From positions 2,484,519 through 2,548,518 of the forward strand of contig BCJU01000003.1 in assembly GCA_001600355.1 (NCBI GenBank): DNA of 64,000 nt, written 5' to 3'. This document shows positions 18,711 through 28,893 of this stretch, piece after piece. Each line of letters begins with the position of its first letter. The first letter of the stretch is position 1. The DNA is from Meira nashicola (taxonomy: Eukaryota; Basidiomycota; Exobasidiomycetes; Exobasidiales; Brachybasidiaceae). Made by a program: the position numbers and the translations under genes. Under the pieces are notes generated by a model, which searched no databases, was not told where the DNA came from, and was given only the letters and a program-made list of their open reading frames with translations.

Positions 18711-18933
18711 AATGGGTAGGTAGCTATTGCTTGATTAATGATGAATGCTGTAAAGTACAAATGAGTAAGAATCAATGAGAGGTTAGGAAAGGGCGGGCGG
18801 AAAAGTTTATAGATGATTAAGGGTGCTAATAAAATTCAGAGAGAGGCAAAAATGCACGTCTAACTCTACTGATTGCATATTCTATATTTTGCATTTTTCG
18901 AACCTTCAAATTTTGGGGAATTTGTGAGATTGT

Positions 18934-19747
18934 CTATTGTGCGGCAATTTGATGGATGCGAACCAAATTTTGTCGTTGATCTTGTCCACGGATTAAGCTT
19001 ACTTGTGCGCCTTCTTTTCGCCTAAGTTCGAGCAAAAGTCGTTCCAAGGTGAACAGATGACTGTCTTGCACATCCGTCGATAAATTTCGGCAAGCATTAG
19101 CAAGTTTCAAAACATAGTCGTCGTTACGTCCACTTGGTCCTTCGCAGCTATAGATGTATTCTGCCAATTCTTGTAAGCTATTAGAAGGTCCGACGAATGC
19201 TTCGTTATCTGGAAGTCCAACGTAAATTAATGCATCTTCGATTGCCACCATTTCATTACCTTGTTCGTCATGTTGATAGATGTTGACGCTTTGTGGTGTA
19301 TAGCCAAACTTTTCGCGATCGTCTAAATATTGACGAACTTCTTGTGATTTTGTTGGATCGATTGTCCATGCAACACCCCAGACGATATCCCCTTCGGGAG
19401 CATCTTCTTCTGAGATGAGAGAGTGCCACTGAGATGCGCAGACCAAGGTAGCAACTCGTCCTGGCTTTGCTGGTGTACCGCGATGATCGTTAGAGGATTG
19501 GGCGAATCGACGAGCGTATCCTTTAATATATCCTACCGTTCGACCAATGGTGTGTGGAGGTGGTTTGAAAATTAAACTTCCGTATCCGAATACGACACTG
19601 ACTCCTTCGTTTGTGAATGGTCGGCAACTACAAGGATGACAAGAACACATTAGTCAAAATTCCAATGTCAACATTACACGCTTCATCCTGTTTTACTCAC
19701 CGAGAATCACTGGAATCCGTTCGTGTTAATTTGTGACTGCCGCTCAT
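18934..19747 (-). CDS. ChaC-type glutathione gamma-glutamylcyclotransferase (2 exons)
   Basis: Exon 1 is 19747-19701 (15 codons plus 2 nt) and exon 2 is 19627-18934; intron 73 nt, donor GTGAGT, branch-like CTAAT, acceptor TAG. Total 246 residues. The substrate loop VFGYGSLIFKP, the block RRFAQSSNDHRGTPAKPGRVATLV and the catalytic Glu in YLDDREKFGY are those of ChaC enzymes, which cleave glutathione to 5-oxoproline and Cys-Gly in the cytosol. The start lies only 101 bp after the stop of the OMP decarboxylase gene on the same strand, and this spacer looks like an in-frame intron (see findings). Confidence 0.9.
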
Positions 19748-19848
19748 AATGCGAGGCGAAAGGCGAGGCGAAGGAACTGTTTCAAAAAAGATAGGAAATT
19801 GACTTTTAGTATTCATTGCATTTCAGAGCGGACAAACATGAAAATCTT

Positions 19849-20769
19849 CTACGTACTTGGACTGACTCCAATGCGTTTCAAATAGGCACGCCAACCTTCT
19901 TCCTTGTAACGTTGACTTTGTTCACGTACACTAACGAATGCTTTTGCACGGGCAAGAGAGCCACCTTGAGCAACTTGGGGATCTAGTAAAGCACCATAGA
20001 TACCACGACCGACAATGATGACATCACTACCGCCATCGATAACAACTTCTTCTGGTGTACGATATTGTTGTCCCAAAGCATCTCCTTTAACGTCGAGTCC
20101 AACACCTGGGGTAAGGACAAGAAGATCACGCTTCTTGCCCACGTTTGCAAAACGTTCATCAACCCGGCTTTGAGCGATAAAACCACATACAAATTCGGTT
20201 TGATCATTGAATGCTTCCTCAACACAGGTTTTCGTATACTCTCCTTTTGCAAGAGAGCCAGCGCTGCTCATCTCTGCTAACAAGAGTAGGCCACGACCAA
20301 GAGGTTGACCAACTTTTGCCAAACCAGTGATGATACCGCGACCTGGCACCATATGTGCATTGGTGATATGGGACCAAGAAGCAATTTTGTGAACACCTGA
20401 AGAATATTGCAGTGAGACAGTATTTCCGATATCAGCGAATTTCCGATCTTCAAAGATGAGAAAATCGTGTTTCTTGCTAAGTGCAGTGAGTTGTTGAATC
20501 AAATCTTGATCAAAATCTTCGACAATGTCAATGTGTGTCTTGATGAGAGCGACATCTTGTCCGACAGCATCTACTACATCCAATAAGTCCTGCTTCTTGG
20601 TTACATCCACGCTTACGCATAAATTTGTTTCTTTGCGCTCCATGGTCTCCAGTAGTGATCGTGCTGCCTCATTGTTGCCAAAATGAGCGACACGATCTGC
20701 GTAGGATTGTCGTGTGAAGCTCTTCTTGTTGCTTCCGCTGGCAACCTGACCTGAATTGGATGAGGCCAT
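19849..20769 (-). CDS. URA3: Orotidine 5'-phosphate decarboxylase
   Basis: 306 residues. Catalytic signature [12 protein letters not shown] at 106-117 with Asp108, Lys110 and Asp113; substrate-binding segments [25 protein letters not shown] and [11 protein letters not shown]. The enzyme converts OMP to UMP, the last step of de novo pyrimidine synthesis. It is about 30-40 residues longer than yeast Ura3, partly from the Ser/Asn-rich N-terminus. The natural C-terminus ([12 protein letters not shown]) is typical, but its stop TAG overlaps a perfect donor GTACGT at 19856. A possible 5'-leader intron has donor GGTGAGT at 20917-20911. Confidence 0.96.
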   Translation of the reverse strand: MASSNSGQVASGSNKKSFTRQSYADRVAHFGNNEAARSLLETMERKETNLCVSVDVTKKQDLLDVVDAVGQDVALIKTHIDIVEDFDQDLIQQLTALSKKHDFLIFEDRKFADIGNTVSLQYSSGVHKIASWSHITNAHMVPGRGIITGLAKVGQPLGRGLLLLAEMSSAGSLAKGEYTKTCVEEAFNDQTEFVCGFIAQSRVDERFANVGKKRDLLVLTPGVGLDVKGDALGQQYRTPEEVVIDGGSDVIIVGRGIYGALLDPQVAQGGSLARAKAFVSVREQSQRYKEEGWRAYLKRIGVSPST

Positions 20770-22683
20770 CTTGCCAAAACTCTATATTTCAATCGATATA
20801 GTAATCGTATTTCTGTCGTCGTCAAGAGGAAAGATGAAGTGTGAGTCGAAGACGAATAAAGATGATAATGTTGCTATTGTATGATGGTCAAGAGTCAAGT
20901 GCGAAACGTTACTCACCTATGATTGAGACTTGAACTGTAACGTGCTACTTGAGGGCACTCCGAAATAGAAAATCGCGGGCAGAAAGTGCCCGTAAAATAT
21001 ATACAGATAAAACGACCGACAAATTGCGGAGAGATGAAGGAGAATGAAGAAGTCTGACAGTAAAAGTGACTTTGGAGTAAAGTATGTAGACTATATGTCA
21101 AAGGATCGACATAGGAGAAAGAATAAGGCACAAATGCAGTTTTTTCACCTTTCTGAACGCCTTCTACTCGTAAAACGGTTAAAAAACAAACATTCACCGA
21201 TGTTTGTGGATGAATGCGTGCTTTAAACTTTCTTTTTGGGCGGGCAAAAGGTACAGTGACAACTTTATCATTCCTAGTGCGAGTCACCTTTTTTATAATG
21301 ATTGCTCTTTTTTAACAGGAAAGGTGCCCTTCTGCACGCGTGCATATCGATTGCGTCTTCTTGCAACAAAAGCCCGTGACCAATAAGACGGGCACATTGG
21401 CTCTGTGTGGCGTTATACCTCTCACCAAAGTTGCCATTCGTGCTAGGGCTAAAAAGGTCTTATAAACACCCCTTAGGCGTCAATGATGATCATTATTGAT
21501 CAATAATACACCGTAAAAGGGACCGTCATCATATATTCTTTCCATAAAATCTCCTATTTCGGAAGACTTTTCCGTGACGAGGAGTTCCTTGAACAGTCTT
21601 GATTGCATTGATTTCCGCAATAATATTTTAAGCCGCCCATAAAAGGATCAACGACGAAATTCATACAATGAAAGGTGAGCCGAGAGACCCTAAGCAAGCT
21701 CATCTTCGAGCCGAACGACACTCTGTGTAAAGCATGAAAACGTGAGCAGCACGCAAGAGAATGGCGCAATTTTACAGAAAATTGCGTGCTTTGAGACTGG
21801 AACGCGTGACTGGGGTGTTCGAATCTGCGTCCGCTCTGCTTCTAGATTCTAGACCGTAAAACGAAGTGCATACATAGGTAGATGCAGGCCTGGCCTTCGG
21901 TCTGAATTTTTCTGACCATCATCTAATCTTATCTGTTCTTAATAAGAGCAAGGCTCACAAAAATGATTGGAGCTTGCTTATTGATAATTTTCTATGATTA
22001 AAGCTTTTGCAGATAAAGACTTATGTAAGCGATTAGGATATTGCTGCTTCGATTGAAAGTGATTTGTACGCTATTTCTGCTCAAATAATATTTCTATATC
22101 ATGTCTTGCAATAAGCACACATGTAAGATGAACATTGAGAATGATCTTGATAGGACAGATGGTGGCAACAAAAGTCGAAGGGAGGCTAACGAGGTACACC
22201 GCATCGAAGGATGACGGCCAAGCGGTTCAATACGAAGAGATATAGATTCGCTTAGTCAGCATTACTTGCTGGCGCTACCAACAAAAAACACAGCTCTAAA
22301 GCGTGCACGCTATACCCCTTTTAAGTTGAGTGTTATTTTCAGACCAACACTATGAACAGTTTTTTATACACTGCTCCCTTGCTATCTTTTCAGGCTGAGC
22401 TTTTGGTTAAAAAAGCCAGCTTTTAACGCGTTTGCCCGCAGAATGAAATGCAATCACATCGATCGTAAAAGATTATCAACAATATCTCCATATACCCTTT
22501 CTCGCTCACACAACTTCCACAATTGTTTCACTTTCCACAATTCTCAAATCGGATAATTATTTGATCTTCTGCAATTTTAAACCTTTGATAGGGTCTATCA
22601 GGATCCAATCAGTCTTTAATCCTCTGAATTTAGGATTCTTTACATGACGACTGCTTCTTTCTGAAACCCTACCATCAGCAAAT
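20770..22683. other. Long intergenic region between OMPDC and kinesin
   Basis: 1.9 kb between divergent genes. Short open frames lack recognisable content. A 16-bp perfect palindrome occurs at 21492-21507 and ACGCGT occurs near 21337 and 22415. A D-arm-like stretch near 22210 has no matching T-arm, so no tRNA is called. Confidence 0.5.
21492..21507. repeat. 16-bp perfect palindrome
   Basis: ATTATTGATCAATAAT, preceded by another TGATCA-like unit (ATGATGATCAT). Could be a homodimer-binding site; no factor assigned. Confidence 0.4.
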
Positions 22684-25644
22684 ATGTCGGGTAATGTGAA
22701 AGTAGTTTCACGTTTCCGTCCCCCAAATGCGCTCGAATTGCGTGAGGGTGGGGACATTGTTGTGGATTTTGAAGGGGCACCTGATTCGGACACAATGACA
22801 AACGTAAAAGTGAAAGGTGCAGTTGCTGAAGGTGGTGCGTTCACATTTGATAAGGTCTTTCCTATGGGAACAAGACAACAAGATGTGTTCGAATTCGGAA
22901 TCAAAGAAACGGTTGATGATGTTTTGAACGGGTACAATGGTACAATCTTTGCATATGGTCAAACGGGTTCAGGTAAAACATATACGATGATGGGTTCAGA
23001 TATAGACGATGATGCACAAAAGGGTATCATTCCACGCATCACAGAGCAAATCTTTGATAGCATCATGTCATCTCCACCTAATTTGGAATATTTAGTCAAA
23101 GTTTCGTATATGGAAATTTACATGGAACGAATTCGCGATCTTTTGGCCCCGCAAAACGATAATCTCCAAATACACGAAGAGAAGAACAAGGGCGTGTACG
23201 TTAAAGGCCTTTCAGATTTCTACGTTGGCGATCAAAGTGATGTATACAAGATCATGAAACAAGGTGGTATGGCTCGTGCTGTTTCTTCGACAAATATGAA
23301 CGCCGAATCCTCTCGATCCCATTCCATCTTTCTGATTTCCATTCAAGTCCGTAATACCGAAACTGGTACGCAAAAGTTGGGTAATCTATACCTTGTCGAT
23401 TTAGCAGGTTCGGAGAAGGTCGGTAAGACGGGTGCAAGTGGTCAAACTTTGGAAGAAGCAAAGAAGATTAATAAAAGTTTGAGTGCATTGGGTATGGTTA
23501 TCAATGCGCTCACAGATGGTAAATCTTCGCACATTCCTTATCGTGATTCAAAGTTAACACGTATTCTGCAAGAATCGCTTGGTGGTAACTCTCGCACAAC
23601 TTTGATTATCAATTGTTCTCCTTGTCAATTCAACGTTGATGAAACGATTTCAACACTTCGTTTTGGTGTTCGTGCTAAATCGATCAAGAATAAAGCTCGA
23701 ATCAATGCTGAACTCAGTCCTGCAGAATTGAAAGCCTTGCTGAAACGTGCTCAATCGGATATCAGTAAATACCAAAACTACATTACGGCCCTTGAAGCAG
23801 AATTGAAGATTTGGCGTGCAGGTGGAAAAGTCGCTGAAGCGGATTGGGCAGATATGGCAAAAATTGCAGCTGGTGTTGCGGCTGCTTCCGCAGGTGGTAC
23901 TGGCGAAAGTGCAACTACTCCTGCAACTAAGGCTGCCTTGGCTTCCGGTGCAAGACCGCAGACACCGGCCATCGAGGGTTTGAAAGAATTAAGCTCTAGA
24001 CCCGAAACTCCTACCGCTGTTTCGATGGATAAAGACGAACGTGAAGAGTTTCTTCGACGTGAAAACGAATTGGCAGATCAAGTAGCCGAAAAAGAAACGG
24101 CTTTAAAGAAAGCTGAAGAGGAATTGCGGGAAGCAAAAGATGAACTTGGCTTTTACAAGGAACAAGAAGCAACTCTCGGAAAGGAGAACAAAAGTATTGC
24201 AAGCGAATTGAATGAGACCAAATTGCAACTTGAAAGGTTGAATTACGAGTCAAAAGAAGCCGTCATTTCGATGGATATTTTGAAGGAACAAAACATGGAT
24301 TTGACAGCAGAGATTGAGGAATTGCGCAAGAGCTTGACACAGGCAAGCAAAGGAGGTGCAAATGCAGATTTAGAAGACGAAGAGAAGCAGAGGAAGAAGG
24401 CTGAGAGGATGGCAAAAATGATGGCCGACTTCAATGCAGGGATCGTATCCGAGAAGGAAGAACAAATTCGACAAAGTTTGGCAAAGCTTGACAAAGCGGT
24501 CGAAGGAGGACTCAGTCAAGACGATATCAGCACTTTGCGTGAGCAATTGTTAGAAAGTCAAACTTTGGTTCGCGAACAAAATGAACGTGTTCGTCAGGCC
24601 ATGGAAGAGAATGAACGCTTAGTGACAAGACGTGACGAAATGGAATCACGTTTGGCAACTTTGGAAGCTGAATATGAAGAATTGTTGGATAAGACTTTGG
24701 CCGAAGAAGAGAGCGGCAAGAATGCATTAAATGATGGTGTTGTGGCCGAATTACGTGGAAAGCTCGAAGCACAGTATGCTGCCAAACGTGATGCCCAACA
24801 AGCCGAAATTGCTGATCTTCGTAAGCAGATTGAGCTTAAAGGCAAGGAAACGGTGAGCTTGCAAGCTGCCAATGAAAGTTTAAAGGGAGCAAATGAAGAG
24901 TTGAAGCGAGCTTTCAATGTAACAACTGCAAGTATTGAAGGAGGAAGAAATCTTGCCGAAAGCGCCCGTGAAATGGAACGGGTACGCAAATCAATGGCGG
25001 GACAATTGTCCGAATTTGACGCAATGAAGAAGAGTTTGATGCGCGATCTTCAAAACCGATGCGAAAAGGTGGTCGAGTTGGAGATCTCGTTGGATGAATC
25101 CAGAGAACAATATAACAATGTCGTTAGAGCAAGCAATTCCAAGGCACAACAAAAGAAGATGGCATTCTTGGAACGTAATTTAGAGCAATTGACCGCTGTT
25201 CAAAAACAACTTGTTGAACAGAATTCTTCTTTGAAAAAGGAAGTAGCCGTTGCCGAACGTAAACTTTTGGCGAGAAATGAACGCATCCAAGGACTGGAAC
25301 AAAGCTTACTAGAATCTCAAGAGAAGTTCAATGCAATGAATAGAAAGTATGACGATCAAGTTAGAATTATCAAAGAGCGTTTAGCTGCTGCCAATGAACT
25401 CAAAAATTCTAATGCCGCAGGTATGGGATTCGGATTGGCAAGCAGAATCGCAAAACCACTACGCGGTGGTGGTGGTAGTGCAAGTGGTCCCACACCCGTT
25501 GGGCCAGCTCCTTTGCGTGGTGGTGGTGCGAGCTCTTCACCCGCTCCACCTGCTCCTCTGCGTGGAAACGGAAGTGCATCAGCCGCAGGATCACAAGTTG
25601 ATCCTCGCAGCAGATCTAACTGGTTCTTCTCATCGGCAAAATGA
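22684..25644 (+). CDS. Kinesin-1 heavy chain
   Basis: 986 residues, the usual length for fungal conventional kinesin. N-terminal motor domain 1 to about 335: P-loop GQTGSGKT at 92-99, switch I NAESSRSHS, switch II DLAGSE, and microtubule-binding SHIPYRDSKLTRIL. A neck and long coiled-coil stalk follow (about 350-900), then a Gly/Ala/Pro-rich tail (PLRGGGGSASG, repeated three times as variants of APLRGGG/PLRGNG). It drives plus-end-directed transport of vesicles, endosomes and dynein. No intron. An Ala-rich insert (KIAAGVAAASAGGTG) separates neck and stalk. Confidence 0.97.
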   Translation: MSGNVKVVSRFRPPNALELREGGDIVVDFEGAPDSDTMTNVKVKGAVAEGGAFTFDKVFPMGTRQQDVFEFGIKETVDDVLNGYNGTIFAYGQTGSGKTYTMMGSDIDDDAQKGIIPRITEQIFDSIMSSPPNLEYLVKVSYMEIYMERIRDLLAPQNDNLQIHEEKNKGVYVKGLSDFYVGDQSDVYKIMKQGGMARAVSSTNMNAESSRSHSIFLISIQVRNTETGTQKLGNLYLVDLAGSEKVGKTGASGQTLEEAKKINKSLSALGMVINALTDGKSSHIPYRDSKLTRILQESLGGNSRTTLIINCSPCQFNVDETISTLRFGVRAKSIKNKARINAELSPAELKALLKRAQSDISKYQNYITALEAELKIWRAGGKVAEADWADMAKIAAGVAAASAGGTGESATTPATKAALASGARPQTPAIEGLKELSSRPETPTAVSMDKDEREEFLRRENELADQVAEKETALKKAEEELREAKDELGFYKEQEATLGKENKSIASELNETKLQLERLNYESKEAVISMDILKEQNMDLTAEIEELRKSLTQASKGGANADLEDEEKQRKKAERMAKMMADFNAGIVSEKEEQIRQSLAKLDKAVEGGLSQDDISTLREQLLESQTLVREQNERVRQAMEENERLVTRRDEMESRLATLEAEYEELLDKTLAEEESGKNALNDGVVAELRGKLEAQYAAKRDAQQAEIADLRKQIELKGKETVSLQAANESLKGANEELKRAFNVTTASIEGGRNLAESAREMERVRKSMAGQLSEFDAMKKSLMRDLQNRCEKVVELEISLDESREQYNNVVRASNSKAQQKKMAFLERNLEQLTAVQKQLVEQNSSLKKEVAVAERKLLARNERIQGLEQSLLESQEKFNAMNRKYDDQVRIIKERLAAANELKNSNAAGMGFGLASRIAKPLRGGGGSASGPTPVGPAPLRGGGASSSPAPPAPLRGNGSASAAGSQVDPRSRSNWFFSSAK

Positions 25645-25954
25645 ATTCTCACAACTTCATATCCTATTACTATACTTATCAAATTTATCTCAGCTCATCC
25701 CTGTATACCATATATCCAATGTGCATATAATCACTCTTTCTCAAACAATGCTGCGTTTGGTTCGAAAAGCTTCCCATCAAGGATGAGTCACTTTGTATGC
25801 ATTGTCTTTATGTGATCGCGTGGTACATTGAACAGTGCTGCTTTTTGGGCATCAAATGATTATCTCGTGGTGAGTGTGTGTGATGTGAGGTCGCATAATA
25901 CAGGAAATGGTGCTGATAACAGGTTGCAAGAAACATTGTGATTTGATCTTGCAT

Positions 25955-26623
25955 TTATTTGCTGTATGACCAAACGTTCTTGAGCACTAAAATGATTAAA
26001 AAGGGAAATGTTGTCAGTATACAAGATCGATACAAAATTTTGAGACAAATGGATTGTAGGTGAAATGTCGCAGAGGTCTGACACTCGGAGGCCCACTGAA
26101 AAAAGAGCGCACAAGTTCTTAATCCTCCGCCAAAGATGTTTCTTCTCTCTTCGCTCAGTTATAAAAATTGGAATCCTGCCCCCACAGTAGAAGCATCAAT
26201 GCCGGGCGCAGACTGTCAAGAGCGTATCTTGCTGTAAAGAGCATCTTTGGGCGGTGATCGGATCGAGAATATGATGACGCATCTTTGGCAGTCAGGTCAT
26301 GTCGAGTTTTGTTTGTTGGCGCAATTCAATTTTTCCAATACCCTCCCATCTTTCTCTTCTCTTATCATACAACAATCTTCCGAATACTTACATCCTTCCT
26401 TGGTTGCCAAACGGTTCAAGCTGTCATCACCTTCACCTTGAGCACGGACGAATCCGGACAAGGGGAAATGGACTGAAGAGCCGTTAATCATACGTCCGTT
26501 TTCGTCAACGTTAGCAACGCTAATTTGAACGGAACTGTGATCTTTTGCTTCGATCAAACGTCCTGTAGCTGCGCATTTACGAGGAACGTACAAATCGACT
26601 AGGTCTCCACGATCGTTTTCCAT
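25955..26623 (-). CDS. RPS21: 40S ribosomal protein eS21 (2 exons, long intron)
   Basis: Exon 1 is 26623-26392 and exon 2 is 25986-25955, joined across a 405-nt intron (donor GTAAGT, acceptor TTTTAG). Splicing restores the conserved end: ...NRLATKEG then [10 protein letters not shown]. Total 87 residues, the same as yeast eS21. The start [20 protein letters not shown] is diagnostic. eS21 is on the solvent side of the small subunit and helps late 18S maturation. The last exon codes only 10 residues and part of a codon and would be missed by simple gene finding, which would read 20-odd spurious residues into the intron. Confidence 0.95.
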
Positions 26624-27055
26624 TTTTGCTTTATTTGTTAATGTTGAAAAGATATGGTGATGGTAACAGAGAAGTTGATTTGATGACTTTAGAAGATTAA
26701 ACCAAACTGCAACTTGACTTACATACACTGCTCAAGCGCGCAATTGATTTCTGCCTGCGGACAAGCACTTGTATAGCTTCAGTAAAAACCCGCGCGCATA
26801 TTTTCAAGCTTCTTAACTTCAGCAGAATGCTGTCACGTGAGCTTCTGCTGTATTGGTCACATGCACTTGTCAGATTAAGATATTCTATGAGTAGCGTGGC
26901 GCGTTTTACCTGATACCATCATCAAGAGGTAATTTATGATACACTTCGCTATGAGGTGTATGAAAAGAGAAATTCGATTGTGATGGATATATGAAACAGG
27001 CCAAGAGAATAAATTACATCGAAGGAGAGAAAATATTGTCCGAATAAGAACTTGT
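26624..27055. other. Intergenic, promoter of eS21
   Basis: 432 bp between the eS21 start and the stop of the next minus-strand gene. No strong TATA. Confidence 0.35.
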
Positions 27056-27539
27056 TTAAAGCACGATACTTGCTCCTGTTTTCGCGACCGTACCTGCGAT
27101 ACTACCCACCTTTTTTAACCATTTGGGCGGCTTTCGACGCTCGAAATGAATACCCTCTTCCTGATAGGAGTGCTCTGGTTCCACTTCCGTTTCGACAAAG
27201 ATTTCGTCTGTCTTATCTTCATCATCGATATAGCTGATAGGATGAATAAACCCTTCTGAAAAGTCCAAATCCAGATTTGATCTGTTCATATCATCTTCAT
27301 ATCTAGGCAAATCATATGAAATGCCATGATCATTTTCCATTTCAGTTAAATATTTTGAACGATCAATGCGAATCTTTCCTCCATGAAGAGTGGGATGCTA
27401 AAGGGAAAGAAAGGGAAAAGATTGTTATTCAAATATTCGCGTACAATGACTTCAAGTTTATCATAATACTTACCGCTAACGTGTGTCCAGCACAAGCTAA
27501 TGCAGCCAAAGCAACGATTATTGAAGATGTGTATCGCAT
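27056..27539 (-). CDS. Small secreted protein with basic amphipathic C-terminus, 135 aa (2 exons)
   Basis: Exon 1 is 27539-27474 (exactly 22 codons, a complete signal peptide MRYTSSIIVALAALACAG...) and exon 2 is 27397-27056; 76-nt intron, GTAAGT/TAG, phase 0. The mature part is strongly acidic for about 75 residues (DDMNRSNLDLDF, DDEDKTDEIFVETEVEPE), then changes abruptly at ERR to a 26-residue cationic, amphipathic tail (KPPKWLKKVGSIAG...). The layout, acidic pro-part then a basic pair then cationic helix, is that of processed secreted peptides. No homologue is recognised. A TATAAATA box sits about 80 bp upstream. Confidence 0.7.
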
Positions 27540-28110
27540 CTTGATTTGTTTTAATTTTCTTCAAAATAGATAATTAATTGACGAAGTAGATTTCAATTAC
27601 TTTTTCAGTTGGGGTGGTATTTATATCCCTTTCAACTAAGTAATTTTTGTTAGATATTGATATCTTGCAACTTGGCATTTTCCGCCTTTAGGCTTAATAT
27701 CCGCAATAACATTCGGGGAGAAAAATAGTTTGCAATCGTGGCAAGGCTGCATATATACTACGCCAATTCAGCCATGAGGTGCGGGTCTTGAAAGAAGAAA
27801 ATTGTGATAGATCTTTTCTAACGCCAGATATATACTTTAAAGACCCGAAAAGAGGCAAAAATGGGTAAAGCCTTAAAGTGTGTAGCAGATGGTAATTTAA
27901 GGATTTAAAAAAAAAAAATTTGACGAAAATATGTCAATCGCTTTTGTATTTCTTACTTGTGTAATTATTGAAGAATTCTTCATTAATTAAAATTTCCAAC
28001 TTAGTGCGTCACTCAGATTTAAAAAAAGCCAATAAAAATATATAAAACAAATATAATCATTTAGAAGAGATAAAGTCCATACAAGCATAAGGGAGAGTAC
28101 TAGTATATTT
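27540..28110. other. AT-rich intergenic region
   Basis: 571 bp, notably AT-rich around 27900-28080 with poly-A runs. Holds the TATA box at 27618. Nothing else seen. Confidence 0.4.
27618..27625 (-). promoter_or_regulatory. TATA box of 135-aa secreted protein gene
   Basis: TATAAATA on the minus strand, 79 bp before the start at 27539. Confidence 0.65.
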
Positions 28111-28324
28111 TTAAACATGTTTCTCCTTGTGATGCTGCAAAGAGCGACGACGAAGGTACACTCGATTATAATGTGAGCGCGGAAGCTGAAAGAGAGTGAG
28201 AAATGCTTGTTAATAAGAATGTATACAAATTAGAGATAAATATAAAAATGAAACTCACCGCTTTGCATTGCGTCACACTGGCCCAAGCTAAGAAGCCGAT
28301 TACCAAAATGTGTGTAATAAACAT
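28111..28324 (-). CDS. Tiny secreted basic protein, 46 aa (2 exons)
   Basis: Exon 1 is 28324-28259 (22 codons: MFITHILVIGFLAWASVTQC...) and exon 2 is 28185-28111; 73-nt intron, GTGAGT/CAG, phase 0. The first exon is a full signal peptide. The 24-residue mature part is Arg/His/Lys-rich (LPRSHYNRVYLRRRSLQHHK) with an RRR site. It is too short for standard gene prediction. Exon length, intron phase and the junction codon GCG are identical to the neighbouring gene at 27056-27539, which suggests a related origin even though the mature sequences differ. Function unknown. Confidence 0.6.
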
Positions 28325-28893
28325 CTTTTTATCCCAAAAAAAGTACTTGGTGTAGCTTTCTAGATTTGCTCAAAAATGGCTTTATGAAAAAGTTAAAACT
28401 TGAAAACAACAATGAAGAATTGAATTTTCAATGAGCAAAAGGAGAATTCTTCAAAACAATCATAGCTTCTTAAGTATCTTTCATTCTAAAAATCATCATC
28501 ATACAATTACGTTTTGTTGGCGTATTGGGGATTTCCTTTTGACTTCACCCCAATCAAGTCAGTATTGGGCGGCATGTTACTGGACTGACTCCTTAAGTGG
28601 GCGTAGGATTCTTTCATCCCCGAAATGTTTCCCCTTTAGCATTGTCATGGTCATCGAATAAGTGACCCGAAAAATAAGAAGCTTTTTATGTAATCTGTCT
28701 GCATATATCCAGCCCTAGGGGCGTACGTTTTGGCGCGACAAATGCCCCAGACGCGTTGATTTGATTTAGTGGAGGGAGAGTTAAGAGGAAGAAGAAGAAT
28801 CGGATATAGACTGACAGTATGTAAGTCATCAAAAGCATCCTTTGTAATCATCATCTTTCAACATCATCTTCCCGGGGCCTTATACACACAGCC
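28325..28893. other. Divergent intergenic region
   Basis: 569 bp upstream of the 46-aa gene and EAF7. ACGCGT near 28750. No clear TATA for either side. Confidence 0.35.

Noticed and set aside
20913..21287. 124-codon minus-strand frame upstream of OMPDC
   Set aside because: No homology or coding-like composition; it overlaps a likely 5'-leader region with a GTGAGT donor.
21815..21850. GTTCGAATC resembling a tRNA B-box
   Set aside because: The flanking bases cannot form the 5-bp T-stem (GGGGT against TCTGC) and no A-box lies upstream.
22195..22290. tRNA-like D-arm (GACGGCCAAGCGGTTC) suggesting a Ser or Leu tRNA
   Set aside because: No T-arm with TTCRA, no acceptor-stem complement and no A-box/B-box spacing; only one element matches.
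26160..26280. C/D-snoRNA-like boxes (TGATG ... CTGA; also ATGATGA on the other strand) in the eS21 intron
   Set aside because: Box spacing is too short on one strand and no D box is present on the other; not enough to call an RNA gene.
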